Below the pieces are notes generated by a model. That model was not told the DNA's origin and made no database searches. It saw only the letters and a list, made by a program, of their open reading frames with translations. Shown one piece after another: positions 27,113 through 34,336 of a stretch of DNA of 64,000 nucleotides. The stretch is from Arthrobacter humicola. Lineage in GTDB: Bacteria; Actinomycetota; Actinomycetes; Actinomycetales; Micrococcaceae. The position numbers were made by a program, and so were the translations under genes. Each line of letters starts with the position of its first letter. The first letter of the stretch is position 1. The stretch covers positions 62,001-126,000 of the forward strand of contig NZ_JAFKON010000005.1 of the NCBI RefSeq assembly GCF_022803015.1. Reading direction: 5' to 3'.

Positions 27113-27335
27113 TGCCGGACGCCAAAAGAAAATACGGCCGAAGAGGCGCCGCATTTATTGCCGAATGCTGATAGGGAATCACGGTTGTTTAATGATTGCC
27201 GCCCAGCCCTTTTCAGTTAACCGTTCCCGGCAGGGCGGCACGCCCCCGTTCGCCTTGCGAAAGCCTGATCCGGGTAGTCGAAACAAGAAATATGAGTACT
27301 ACCTGTGACCGCCATTAATTCCATTCACTGAGGTT

Positions 27336-27352
27336 CGGGTATTGCCTACTCG
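27336..27352. promoter_or_regulatory. Inverted repeat CGGGTA-N5-TACTCG (site S2)
   Basis: One mismatch from the perfect repeat at 6927, with the same 5-bp spacer length. Its surroundings also align with site S3: GTTTCGGGTA..GCC.ACTCG, then CGCC..TACTGG about 25 bases on. It lies 324 bp before the first gene of the polysaccharide-type operon. Confidence 0.5.
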
Positions 27353-27530
27353 GGCGCCCTGATAGGCCACTCGCCTTTACTGGAAGAGCAAGTTCAAGGT
27401 TTTCCGAAGGTTTCCAGAAGGTCTCACAATGTCACGTAACACGCCGGGGGGCGGTTGTGCTGTGCCACATATGCGCTGGTCAACGTCCTGCAATGCTCGC
27501 ACAGCCCGCAGTGGCTGCACCTTTCGCCGA

Positions 27531-27556
27531 CGCGGCACCCTGCCAAGGGTGCCGCG
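27531..27556 (+). promoter_or_regulatory. 11-bp perfect hairpin in the operon leader
   Basis: CGCGGCACCCT / AGGGTGCCGCG closes a GCCA tetraloop. It has no following T-tract and lies about 120 bases before the deacetylase start. It may be a transcription attenuator, a leader-RNA structural element or a factor-binding site. Confidence 0.5.
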
Positions 27557-27675
27557 AACCGATTCAGAAAATTGCCCCTCCCACTTCCCAAAGCCAGGTT
27601 CACTTATGCGCCCGGCCCTGAAGATCAAATCCGGCCCGGCACTGGGGTGCCGAACAACATAGGAATTGAATTCAT

Positions 27676-28581
27676 ATGGTCTCGATTTATGTCTTGCTCA
27701 TCGTTTTCCTGATTACTTTTGTGGCCGCCGCCGCCCTTGGCCGGTCCTGGTTCCACCGCCGCCTGCGCCGTCCCGAACTGCTTCGCAGGATTTGCCTTCT
27801 TGCCGGCTCAACGCTGCTGGTGGCAAATCTGGCCAGCGTTTTCCTCGATGCGCCCGAGTTGTGGCGGACTGCCGACCTCACGTTTACCCTTGGCGGGCTC
27901 GCGTCCCTGGGCGTTGCTTTGACGGCCCTTCGCACCGGGGGGCCCCCGGCCCCCCAGCCGCGCAGAGTTCTGGCCATCGGCGCCCACCCCGACGACCTTG
28001 AACTTGCTTGCGGCGGTACCCTGGCGAAGTTCGTAGACTCCGGACACGAGGTGCAGGGGCTCGTCATGAGCGATGGCACCCGTGGAGGGGATCCCCTGGA
28101 ACGCTCCCTCGACGCGCGGCGCGGCGCGGCGTTCATGGGCCTGACCGGAATGACCCACTACAACTTCACAGACACGGACCTGTTCCGGCACAGCCAGGAA
28201 ATGGTGGGTGTCATTGAAGCCGCCATCGCCCGCTACAACCCGGACATCATCCTCACGCATTCCAACCACGACCAGCACCAGGACCATCAGGCCGTCCACA
28301 TGGCGACGCTGCGGGCCGCCCGCCAGCACCACTCAATCCTCTGCTATGAAAGCCCGTCGGCAACGCGGGACTTCAGCCCGAGCGTCTTCATTGACATCGA
28401 CGACTACCTTGACGCCAAGGTCCAGGCCGTGAGGATGCACAGCGACCAGCTCGCCAAGCCGTATATGACGCCCGAGCGGGTCCGCGGCATCGCCTCGTTC
28501 CGCGGCGGGCAGGCGAGGCGCCGGGTCGCCGAAGCCTACGAACCCGTCCGTCTCCTGAGCACGGAAATGGAAAAGCTGTGA
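27676..28581 (+). CDS. Membrane-anchored PIG-L/LmbE-family N-acetylglucosamine deacetylase
   Basis: Three hydrophobic segments fill residues 1-85, then a full PIG-L domain. The zinc motif AHPDD is at about 103-107 and the second motif HxxH in HQDHQAVH at about 210. This family removes acetyl groups from GlcNAc in small conjugates (MshB, Bca) or GPI precursors. An N-terminal membrane anchor is unusual for the soluble thiol-pathway enzymes and suggests a lipid-linked or polymeric sugar substrate. It is the first gene of a four-gene operon; its TGA overlaps the next ATG (TGATG). Which side of the membrane the active site faces cannot be decided with confidence. Confidence 0.85.
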   Translation: MVSIYVLLIVFLITFVAAAALGRSWFHRRLRRPELLRRICLLAGSTLLVANLASVFLDAPELWRTADLTFTLGGLASLGVALTALRTGGPPAPQPRRVLAIGAHPDDLELACGGTLAKFVDSGHEVQGLVMSDGTRGGDPLERSLDARRGAAFMGLTGMTHYNFTDTDLFRHSQEMVGVIEAAIARYNPDIILTHSNHDQHQDHQAVHMATLRAARQHHSILCYESPSATRDFSPSVFIDIDDYLDAKVQAVRMHSDQLAKPYMTPERVRGIASFRGGQARRRVAEAYEPVRLLSTEMEKL

Positions 28582-29522
28582 TGCCCCGCGTGCTGGTCAC
28601 CGGCGCCGGAGGCCCCGCGGGCCGCGCCGTAGCGGCCCAGCTGAAGTCCCGTGGCGTTCCCGTCCTGGGCACGGACATCCGCGAACTGCCCGCCGGGGCG
28701 GGCCTTACCGTCGTCCCGGTGCCCCCAGCCTCGGACCCGGACATGGTCTCGGCTCTGCGCCGGCTTGTCGTCCAGGAGGGCATCAACCTGGTCATCCCCA
28801 CGGTGAGTGAGGAACTCCCGCAGCTTGCGGGGTACCGTGCCGCCTTCGGGACCGACGTCCGGGTCATCATCGGCGATCCCGGTCCGGTGGCTCTCGCCAA
28901 CGACAAGCTCTTCACGGCCTGGCAGCTGCAGACCGCCGGGGTCCCCGTGCCGAGATTCGGCGTGCCCAGGGACTTCGCCAATGCCGGTGCCGCCATGGCC
29001 GCGCTCGGCGGCCCCATAGTTCTCAAACCGCGGGTCTCCCGCGGCGGACGCGGCGTGATGGTCATCGACGGCAGCAAACAGGTGGACTGGCACGGCCTGC
29101 CGGAAGGCCTGATTGTCCAGGAGTTCATCCCGGGCACCGAATACGGCCCGATGGTCTTCGGCACCCCGGCGCGCAACGGGGCCGCGCCGTTCGTCGTCGT
29201 CGTGGAGAAGACCGAACTGGCGCAGGGCAGCGTGGGCAACGCCGTGAGCACCCGCCGCGCCGAAGCCGGCGAGGCCACGGACGTCGGAAATCTGGCGATG
29301 GCGGCCGTCCGCTCGCTGGGCCTCACGGGCCCGGTCGACGTCGATGTCCGCCGGCGTGCCGACGGGACCCCGGTGGTCCTTGAAGTGAACGCACGGTTCG
29401 GCGCGAACAGCGGGCGGGCCCCGGAACTGCTCGACGCCGTGCTGGCGTCGTTTGCCCTTCCCTCCTTCAACCCGGCCTCCTTCAGGCAAAGCACAGGAGC
29501 GTACGCCCATGTCCTGGTTTAG
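28581..29522 (+). CDS. ATP-grasp ligase (carbamoyl-phosphate-synthase-like), intact copy
   Basis: 313 residues: a Rossmann-like pre-ATP-grasp domain (RVLVTGAGGPAGRAVAAQL) then an ATP-grasp fold (PIVLKPRVSRGGRGV for nucleotide binding; LIVQEFIPG; and the metal ligands in VVLEVNARFGANSG, E-x-N-x-R). ATP-grasp enzymes join a carboxylate to an amine or thiol through an acylphosphate. The partner substrates are unknown. Being sandwiched between a sugar deacetylase that creates free amines and a polymerising glycosyltransferase suggests an acylated amino-sugar product. GTG three bases upstream is an alternative start. The 3' end overlaps the GT2 gene by 14 bases. A paralogue lies at 34337. Confidence 0.85.
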   Translation: MPRVLVTGAGGPAGRAVAAQLKSRGVPVLGTDIRELPAGAGLTVVPVPPASDPDMVSALRRLVVQEGINLVIPTVSEELPQLAGYRAAFGTDVRVIIGDPGPVALANDKLFTAWQLQTAGVPVPRFGVPRDFANAGAAMAALGGPIVLKPRVSRGGRGVMVIDGSKQVDWHGLPEGLIVQEFIPGTEYGPMVFGTPARNGAAPFVVVVEKTELAQGSVGNAVSTRRAEAGEATDVGNLAMAAVRSLGLTGPVDVDVRRRADGTPVVLEVNARFGANSGRAPELLDAVLASFALPSFNPASFRQSTGAYAHVLV

Positions 29523-30804
29523 TTCCGCCTCCGCATCAGCCGTCCCCGGGGCCGAGTACCTCCTGCTCCTCATCGGCCTGCCGATTCTGGTGTTCGGGCT
29601 CGTGAAGCTGCTCGTGCTGCCGCTGTCCGTCTGGTTTGAACTCCGTGCGGGGCGCCGCCGCCGCCGCGCAACGCCCACCCTGCTGGATGAGCGGCCCAGC
29701 GTGTCGATCATTGTCCCGGCTTTCAACGAGGCGACCGTCATCGAAAACTGCGTCCGCTCCATTCAGCTCACCCTGTACGACCGGTACGAGGTGGTGCTCG
29801 TGGATGACGGCTCCACTGACAACACGGCCGGGCTGATGCGCGCGCTCGCCGCGACGGATCCCCGGATCACGGTCCTGACCCAGGCCAATGCCGGCAAGGG
29901 GGCCGCCCTGAACCTGGGCATCCGCCACGCCACGGGCGAGGTCCTCATGTTTGTCGACGCTGACGGGATCTTCTCCCAGAACACCGTCAAGGGGATGCTC
30001 CAGGGTTTCACTGACCAGCGCACCGGAGCCGTGTGCGGCGACGACAGGCCGGTAAACCTGGACCGGGTCCAGACCCGGATGCTGGCCTTCATCAGCCATG
30101 TCGGCACCGGGATGGTCAGGCGCGCCCTGACCATGATCGGCTGCCTCCCGATCGTCTCCGGCAACATTGGGGCGTTCCCCCGCCGGATCCTGGAGGAGAT
30201 CGGGCCGTTCCGCGAAGACACGGTAGGCGAGGACCTGGAACTCACCTGGCGGGTGCACAAGGCAGGCTACCGGGTGGTCTTCGCCCCGCGGGCGCTGGTC
30301 TATGCCGAGTCGCCGTCAACGGTCCGGGCGCTCTGGCGCCAGCGCGTCCGCTGGGCCCGCGGGCTGCTGCAGACCATGGGTGTGCACAAGCGCATGATCG
30401 GCAACCTCCGGCACGGACAGTTCGGCGCGTACCTGCTGTTCAACACCATCACCATGGTGGTGCTCCCGGTGCTCCAGATCCTGGTACTCGTGGATCTGGT
30501 CTTCCTCACGGCGCTGGGCCGCAGTCCGTTCGGCGCGGACGTCTGGGCAATCCTTGGCTGGGTGGGGCTGTTCATCACGTTGCTGCTCACGGTGTTTGCC
30601 CTGGCCATGAACAGGGCGTGGAAGGACCTGCGGCACGCCTGGGCGCTCCCGCTCATCCCCCTCTATTCCGTGTTTACGAGCCTGACCATGGTGACCGCGC
30701 TGGTGCAGGAACTCCGCGGCAAGGAGGCGCACTGGAACAAGCTGACGCGGACCGGGGTGGTCAGCGTCACCGCCCCGGCGGTGCGCCCGGACGTCAGCGT
30801 TTGA
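29509..30804 (+). CDS. Processive family 2 glycosyltransferase (PgaC/IcaA/HAS-like)
   Basis: Membrane polysaccharide synthase, 431 residues. An N-terminal helix (about 17-38) precedes the GT2 domain with the processive D,D,D,QxxRW pattern: VDDGSTDNT, FVDADGIF, GEDLEL and QRVRWARG. Three or four C-terminal helices form the export channel. This is the layout of poly-N-acetylglucosamine and hyaluronan synthases. It is expected to polymerise a UDP-HexNAc and pass the chain outward. The ATG is preferred over an upstream frame extension because AGGAG lies ten bases before it. It ends in a TTGA overlap with the lipoprotein gene. Confidence 0.88.
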   Translation: MSWFSSASASAVPGAEYLLLLIGLPILVFGLVKLLVLPLSVWFELRAGRRRRRATPTLLDERPSVSIIVPAFNEATVIENCVRSIQLTLYDRYEVVLVDDGSTDNTAGLMRALAATDPRITVLTQANAGKGAALNLGIRHATGEVLMFVDADGIFSQNTVKGMLQGFTDQRTGAVCGDDRPVNLDRVQTRMLAFISHVGTGMVRRALTMIGCLPIVSGNIGAFPRRILEEIGPFREDTVGEDLELTWRVHKAGYRVVFAPRALVYAESPSTVRALWRQRVRWARGLLQTMGVHKRMIGNLRHGQFGAYLLFNTITMVVLPVLQILVLVDLVFLTALGRSPFGADVWAILGWVGLFITLLLTVFALAMNRAWKDLRHAWALPLIPLYSVFTSLTMVTALVQELRGKEAHWNKLTRTGVVSVTAPAVRPDVSV

Positions 30805-31892
30805 AACGCGGACCGGCTGCCTTCCCTGCCCTTGCGCTCCTGTCGGTGCTGGCGCTTGCCGCCACTGGGTGCGGCGGCCCGCAGGGACCCACGGCGCCCG
30901 CCGCGGAGCGCACTGTCGGCGTCGGCTACGAAACTGTGGTCGACGCCGCCTCGACGCTGCCGGAACTGGCCAGACGGCTCGATGAGGTCAACGCCAACAG
31001 CGTCACCATCAGCGTGGGGCGGCTGGACTGGACGGCGTTCCCTTGGGACGCCCACCCCGAGGTGGAGGCCGTCCCGGGCCGTGACCACGTCGCCGAAGCG
31101 GTCAAGGCGCTGGGGACCGGCGGTGATGGCAGGAAACGCAGGATCACACTGACCATCGACCTGCTGATCCCCGGCTGGATCCGCACCAACCCGGGCCTGG
31201 CCGGCATCAACTTCGACGGCACCCGCTCCACGGAGTTCGCCAGCGTCAGCGCACTCACGACGGGACCCGTCGGGGAGCGGCTGGTCGCCTTCGTGGCCGA
31301 GGTGACCAGGCGGTACCAGCCGGACGCCGTGGCCTTGACGGAACTGATGTTCGATAACAACACCTACGGCGGCGACGACCGCGACTCCTACCGGCTGGCC
31401 AGCGGCGGGACGGACTGGCCGCGGCTCGCGAACGGGGCCATCGACGTCGAACACCCCGGCCTCGGGGCCTGGCGGTCGAAGGCGGTGGCAGCCATCGTGG
31501 CCAAGGCGGCGGCGGCCGCGCACGCGAACGGCGCCACGCTCGACATGGACGTCCGGGCGCCGTGGCACGATCCCGCCGCCGACCGGCCGGAGAGCGGCCA
31601 TGACTACGGGCTGCTCGCCGCGGCCGCGGACCGGCTGGTCTTGTGGGACTACTTCGGGCTCAACGACGCCGCTCCGGCCTACTCCGCCGAGCTGGCCGCG
31701 GCCATGGCCAAGCGGTCCGGGAAGTTCGCCATCTCGGTCGGGATGTGGGCCCAGGACGGGCGCATCTCCGCCGCGGACCTGGCGGCCGGGCTGGAGGCGT
31801 CTGTCTCCGGCGGGGCGGCCGCCGTCGCCGTCACACCATCCAGCATGCTCGACGACGCCGCCTGGCGGGCGCTCAAGGCGGCCTGGGCCTGA
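30801..31892 (+). CDS. Lipoprotein with TIM-barrel glycoside-hydrolase-like domain
   Basis: The start TTG AAA gives an N-terminus MKRGPAAFPALALLS ending in the lipobox LAATGC (Cys about 23), so the protein is anchored outside. The remaining 340 residues alternate strands and helices like a (beta/alpha)8 barrel, with acidic motifs at strand ends: VTISVGRLDW, LTIDLLIPGW, VALTELMFDNN, LDMDVRAPW and LVLWDYFG. It resembles the glycosidase half of PgaB (GH153) and related putative glycosidases, but I cannot assign a family. In PNAG systems such a domain trims or guides the deacetylated polymer. The TTG overlaps the GT2 stop codon by four bases. Confidence 0.62.
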   Translation: MKRGPAAFPALALLSVLALAATGCGGPQGPTAPAAERTVGVGYETVVDAASTLPELARRLDEVNANSVTISVGRLDWTAFPWDAHPEVEAVPGRDHVAEAVKALGTGGDGRKRRITLTIDLLIPGWIRTNPGLAGINFDGTRSTEFASVSALTTGPVGERLVAFVAEVTRRYQPDAVALTELMFDNNTYGGDDRDSYRLASGGTDWPRLANGAIDVEHPGLGAWRSKAVAAIVAKAAAAAHANGATLDMDVRAPWHDPAADRPESGHDYGLLAAAADRLVLWDYFGLNDAAPAYSAELAAAMAKRSGKFAISVGMWAQDGRISAADLAAGLEASVSGGAAAVAVTPSSMLDDAAWRALKAAWA

Positions 31893-31907
31893 GCGGCCAT
31901 GGCCCCG

Positions 31908-31979
31908 GACCTGCTTGAGGGCCTGGACCTGCTTGAGGGCCTGGACCTGCTTGAGTGCCTAGACCTGCTTGAGCGCCTG
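31908..31979. repeat. Four tandem 18-bp repeats across the metZ stop codon
   Basis: Unit GACCTGCTTGAGGGCCTG occurs at 31908, 31926, 31944 and 31962 with one or two changes each. On the coding (minus) strand one unit reads Q-A-L-K-Q-V, the metZ C-terminus. The third copy carries TAG in place of CAG and is the present stop codon, so two more in-frame copies lie beyond it. This looks like slipped-strand expansion. Confidence 0.9.
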
Positions 31980-33167
31980 GCCGAGGTCGCGGATCAGGTC
32001 CTCGACGTCCTCCAGCCCCACCGAAAGCCGGACCACGCCGTCGCTGAGCCCGATCGCCGCGCGGCCTTCCGGGCCCATCGCGCGGTGCGTGGTGGTGGCC
32101 GGGTGCGTGATAAGCGTCTTGGCATCGCCCAGGTTGTTGGAGATGTCGATGATCCGCAGCGCGTCCAGGAGTGCGAACGCGGCCTGCTTCGCCGTGCGCC
32201 CGGGGGAGGGCTGCAGTTCCAGGGTGAGCACGGTCCCGCCGGCCTTCATCTGCTGCACTGCGAGCGGGTACTGCGGGTGGGACGGCAGCAGCGGGTACTT
32301 TACCCAGCCGACCGCAGGCTGTCCCTCGAGCCATTCGGCCAGCCGCAGCGCGGAGGCCGAGGAATGGTTGACGCGCAGGGCCATGGTCTCCAGGCCCTTG
32401 GTGAGCACCCAGGCGTTGAACGCCGAAAGCGCCGGACCGGTGTGCCGCATGAGCTGCTTGACGGGCCCGTCGATGAATTCCTTGGTGCCCAGGATGGCTC
32501 CGCCCAGGACGCGGCCCTGGCCGTCGATGTGCTTGGTGCCGGAGTAGACCACCACGTCCGCGCCGAGGTCGCCGCAGCGCTGGAGCAGCGGGGTGGCGAA
32601 GACGTTGTCAACCACCACCGTGGCGCCGGCCGCGTGCGCCAGTTTGCTCACGGCGGCGATGTCCACGATTTCCTGCATCGGGTTCGACGGCGACTCGAAG
32701 AACACCGCGGTGGTCGGCACGGACAGCGCGGACTGCCACTGCTCCAGGTCCGGACCGTCTACGAAGACCGTCTCGACACCCCAGCGCGGCAGGATTTCGT
32801 TGAGGATCACGAAGCACGAGCCAAACAGCGAGCGGGCCGCGACCACCCGGTCGCCGGCCGCCAGCAGCGCGCCCAGGGCGGTGAAGACGGCGGACATGCC
32901 GGACGCCGTCGCGAAACACGCCTCCGTTCCCTCGAGCAGCCGCAGCCGCTCCTGGAAGGTGGCGACGGAGGGGTTGCCGTAGCGGGAGTAGACGAAGCGC
33001 TCGTCCTCCCCGGTGAAGGCGCGCTCGGCGGCGGCCGCGGACTCGTAGACGAATCCTGAGTTGAGGAAGATCGGCTCGGTGGTCTCCTGGAAGCCGGTGC
33101 GGTCAAGGCCGCCACGGACAGCCTGGGTGTCGGCCGCCCAGCCGGCGGCGTCGGGATTGAAAGTCAC
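31959..33167 (-). CDS. metZ: O-succinylhomoserine sulfhydrylase (MetZ)
   Basis: PLP enzyme of the Cys/Met metabolism family that forms homocysteine from activated homoserine and sulfide. The product (402 residues) opens with TQAVRGGLDRTGFQETTEPIF and has YSRYGNPSVATF, the PLP-lysine motif SGTKHIDGQGR and the ITHPATTTH block. These match MetZ/MetY-type enzymes rather than cystathionine gamma-synthase. The GTG start directly abuts the rhodanese stop codon, with GGAAAG upstream. The operon is headed by a SAM-IV-like riboswitch, which fits methionine control. The C-terminus is set by a stop codon inside a tandem repeat. Confidence 0.93.
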   Translation of the reverse strand: MTFNPDAAGWAADTQAVRGGLDRTGFQETTEPIFLNSGFVYESAAAAERAFTGEDERFVYSRYGNPSVATFQERLRLLEGTEACFATASGMSAVFTALGALLAAGDRVVAARSLFGSCFVILNEILPRWGVETVFVDGPDLEQWQSALSVPTTAVFFESPSNPMQEIVDIAAVSKLAHAAGATVVVDNVFATPLLQRCGDLGADVVVYSGTKHIDGQGRVLGGAILGTKEFIDGPVKQLMRHTGPALSAFNAWVLTKGLETMALRVNHSSASALRLAEWLEGQPAVGWVKYPLLPSHPQYPLAVQQMKAGGTVLTLELQPSPGRTAKQAAFALLDALRIIDISNNLGDAKTLITHPATTTHRAMGPEGRAAIGLSDGVVRLSVGLEDVEDLIRDLGQALKQV

Positions 33168-33587
33168 TTAGATCTTTCCGAGGTTGGTGGGCAGGCCGCG
33201 GTTCTTCCAGCCATTGACGGTGCGTTCGCCAAAGCGGTCGGTCTCGCCTTCGAAGCCCTCAAGGACGTTGTACGAGGTGTAGCCGGCGGCCGTCGCGGCC
33301 GTCGCGGCGCCGATCGACCGGGCACCGGAACGGCAAAGGAACACCAGTTCGACGGCGGTGTCCGCCGGCGCCTGCTGCCTTAGCTGTTCCACGAAGTGCG
33401 GGTTCGGCGTGCCGCCGGCAAGGTTCCACTGGATGAAGAGCGGATCGTTGCGGCTCTCGCCCGCGGCCGCGGTGTCCGGGATGCCGATGTGGGCCCATTC
33501 GCCTTCGGTCCGGACATCCACCAGGATGGCTCCGGCCTCCAGCTTGGCCCACGCCTCCTGCGGGCTGAGGTCTCCGGCGTAGCTCAT
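33168..33587 (-). CDS. Rhodanese-like sulfurtransferase domain protein
   Basis: Single-domain rhodanese of 139 residues: ILVDVRTEGEWAHIGIP is the entry motif and FLCRSGARS holds the active-site Cys (C-R-S-G-x-R). It carries sulfane sulfur as a persulfide. The gene lies between DUF1737 and metZ with a four-base overlap at one end and no gap at the other, so it may hand sulfur to, or detoxify sulfide for, homocysteine synthesis. The active-site loop is complete, so catalysis is plausible. Confidence 0.9.
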   Translation of the reverse strand: MSYAGDLSPQEAWAKLEAGAILVDVRTEGEWAHIGIPDTAAAGESRNDPLFIQWNLAGGTPNPHFVEQLRQQAPADTAVELVFLCRSGARSIGAATAATAAGYTSYNVLEGFEGETDRFGERTVNGWKNRGLPTNLGKI

Positions 33588-33892
33588 GCGTGGCCCGCGA
33601 AGGCTCCGTCGGCGCCAAATTCGTCGGCGTCGAGCTCATCAACCGCATTGGCCACGGCGGCGTCCGCACTGGCAATCGCGGCCGGCAGGACCAGCGCCTG
33701 CGCCACGATCACGGTGCTTCCGTTGAAGCTGGCGGCGGGGCTTCCATGCAGCACGTAGCCCTCGGCCAGGGCGGCTGACACCCGCTCGCAAAAGGCGCGG
33801 TCATCCGCGCCGGTGAACAGGCGGTAAGCCAGCCTCTCCGCGCCGGGTGCTGAACCGGGTGTGGCTGTTGTGGGTATTGACGTCTCGGGCAC
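33584..33892 (-). CDS. DUF1737-domain protein
   Basis: 102 residues. The segment LAYRLFTGADDRAFCERVSAALAEGYVLHGSPAASFNGSTV spans the DUF1737 domain, with the W/Y-x-LYGSP-like ending. The function is unknown. It is the first gene of the SAM-IV-controlled rhodanese-metZ operon, so a role in sulfur/methionine metabolism is implied by context only. GTG start with GAGGAG eight bases upstream; it overlaps the rhodanese start by four bases. Confidence 0.85.
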   Translation of the reverse strand: MPETSIPTTATPGSAPGAERLAYRLFTGADDRAFCERVSAALAEGYVLHGSPAASFNGSTVIVAQALVLPAAIASADAAVANAVDELDADEFGADGAFAGHA

Positions 33893-33910
33893 GACGGATC
33901 TCCTCTTTCA

Positions 33911-34020
33911 CGCTTGCAGCTCGAATTCTCGAATGCCGAGTATTCACCTGAGGCACCCCGCCGCGAAAGGGAGGGTTGCCGACCGGCCAGTCAGGGCTTG
34001 GCACCGGTTCTCATTACTCC
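33911..34020 (-). promoter_or_regulatory. SAM-IV-like S-adenosylmethionine riboswitch
   Basis: Read on the minus strand, the leader contains GTGCCAAGCCCTGACTGGCC, then GGTCGGCAACCCTCC, then GGGGTGCCTCAGGTGAATACT. This is the conserved SAM-I/SAM-IV core (GGCAACC and GGUGCC joining regions) in the arrangement typical of actinobacterial SAM-IV. P1 is closed by GAGTA (34019-34015) with TACTC (33942-33938). A further stem and GCAAGCG follow, as expected for the SAM-IV 3' pseudoknot. It controls the DUF1737-rhodanese-metZ operon. Choice of SAM-IV over SAM-I rests on the missing kink-turn and the 3' stem. Confidence 0.85.
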
Positions 34021-34118
34021 CCAAAAACGTAACACCTGCGACGCCGGCCCGCACCGCCGCCGTCGTCATGTTCCGTAACCGGACCGCGGCCCGGGCGAGT
34101 AGTGGCGGGCTCCAGTTT

Positions 34119-34135
34119 CGGGTACAGCCCACTCG
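34119..34135. promoter_or_regulatory. Inverted repeat CGGGTA-N5-CACTCG (site S3)
   Basis: Third member of the repeat family, 202 bp before the degenerate ATP-grasp gene. A GCGAGTAG half-site lies at 34095-34102. The wider sequence can also fold as RNA: CGAGT (34096-34100) with ACTCG, and GGGCT (34107-34111) with AGCCC. The remaining 200 bases to the start codon show no gene. Confidence 0.5.
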
Positions 34136-34336
34136 TGTCTGCCGGGACGTTTCGCCGTCTACTGGGGGGATTAGGTCCGACGAGTCGGCCGGAGCTGCAG
34201 GTGATTCGAGCAATGTGTGAATCGAGCAGTCCCGGAATCGACTCGCCTGTCCATCAACAAGCTGTCTGGGAATCGGTGGCTGGAACGGTCGGAGCCGCAG
34301 CCGCGGTCCGGCCGGTGACGGCGGAATGGAGCAATC

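Larger units (their letters stand above)
27113..27675 (+). other. Long AT-richer leader region before the PIG-L/ATP-grasp/GT2 operon
   Basis: About 560 bases without a credible gene; the short open frames here lack good ribosome sites and conserved motifs. It holds site S2, a TGAGTA half-site (27293-27298), three near-repeats of AAGGTTTCC (27396-27425) and an 11-bp hairpin (27531-27556). The base composition is visibly lower in GC than the flanking genes. The length suggests a long regulated 5' leader. Confidence 0.5.

Noticed and set aside
27429..27662. Possible small gene before the PIG-L operon
   Set aside because: No ribosome site, no recognisable motif, and it overlaps a perfect hairpin; more likely leader sequence.
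31908..31979. Tandem repeats considered as a CRISPR array
   Set aside because: Units are directly adjacent with no spacers and no cas genes are near; they code for the metZ C-terminus.
34021..34336. Possible riboswitch on the plus strand before the degenerate ATP-grasp gene
   Set aside because: Stem-forming sequence is present but no known aptamer core could be recognised; only the shared S3 repeat is reported.
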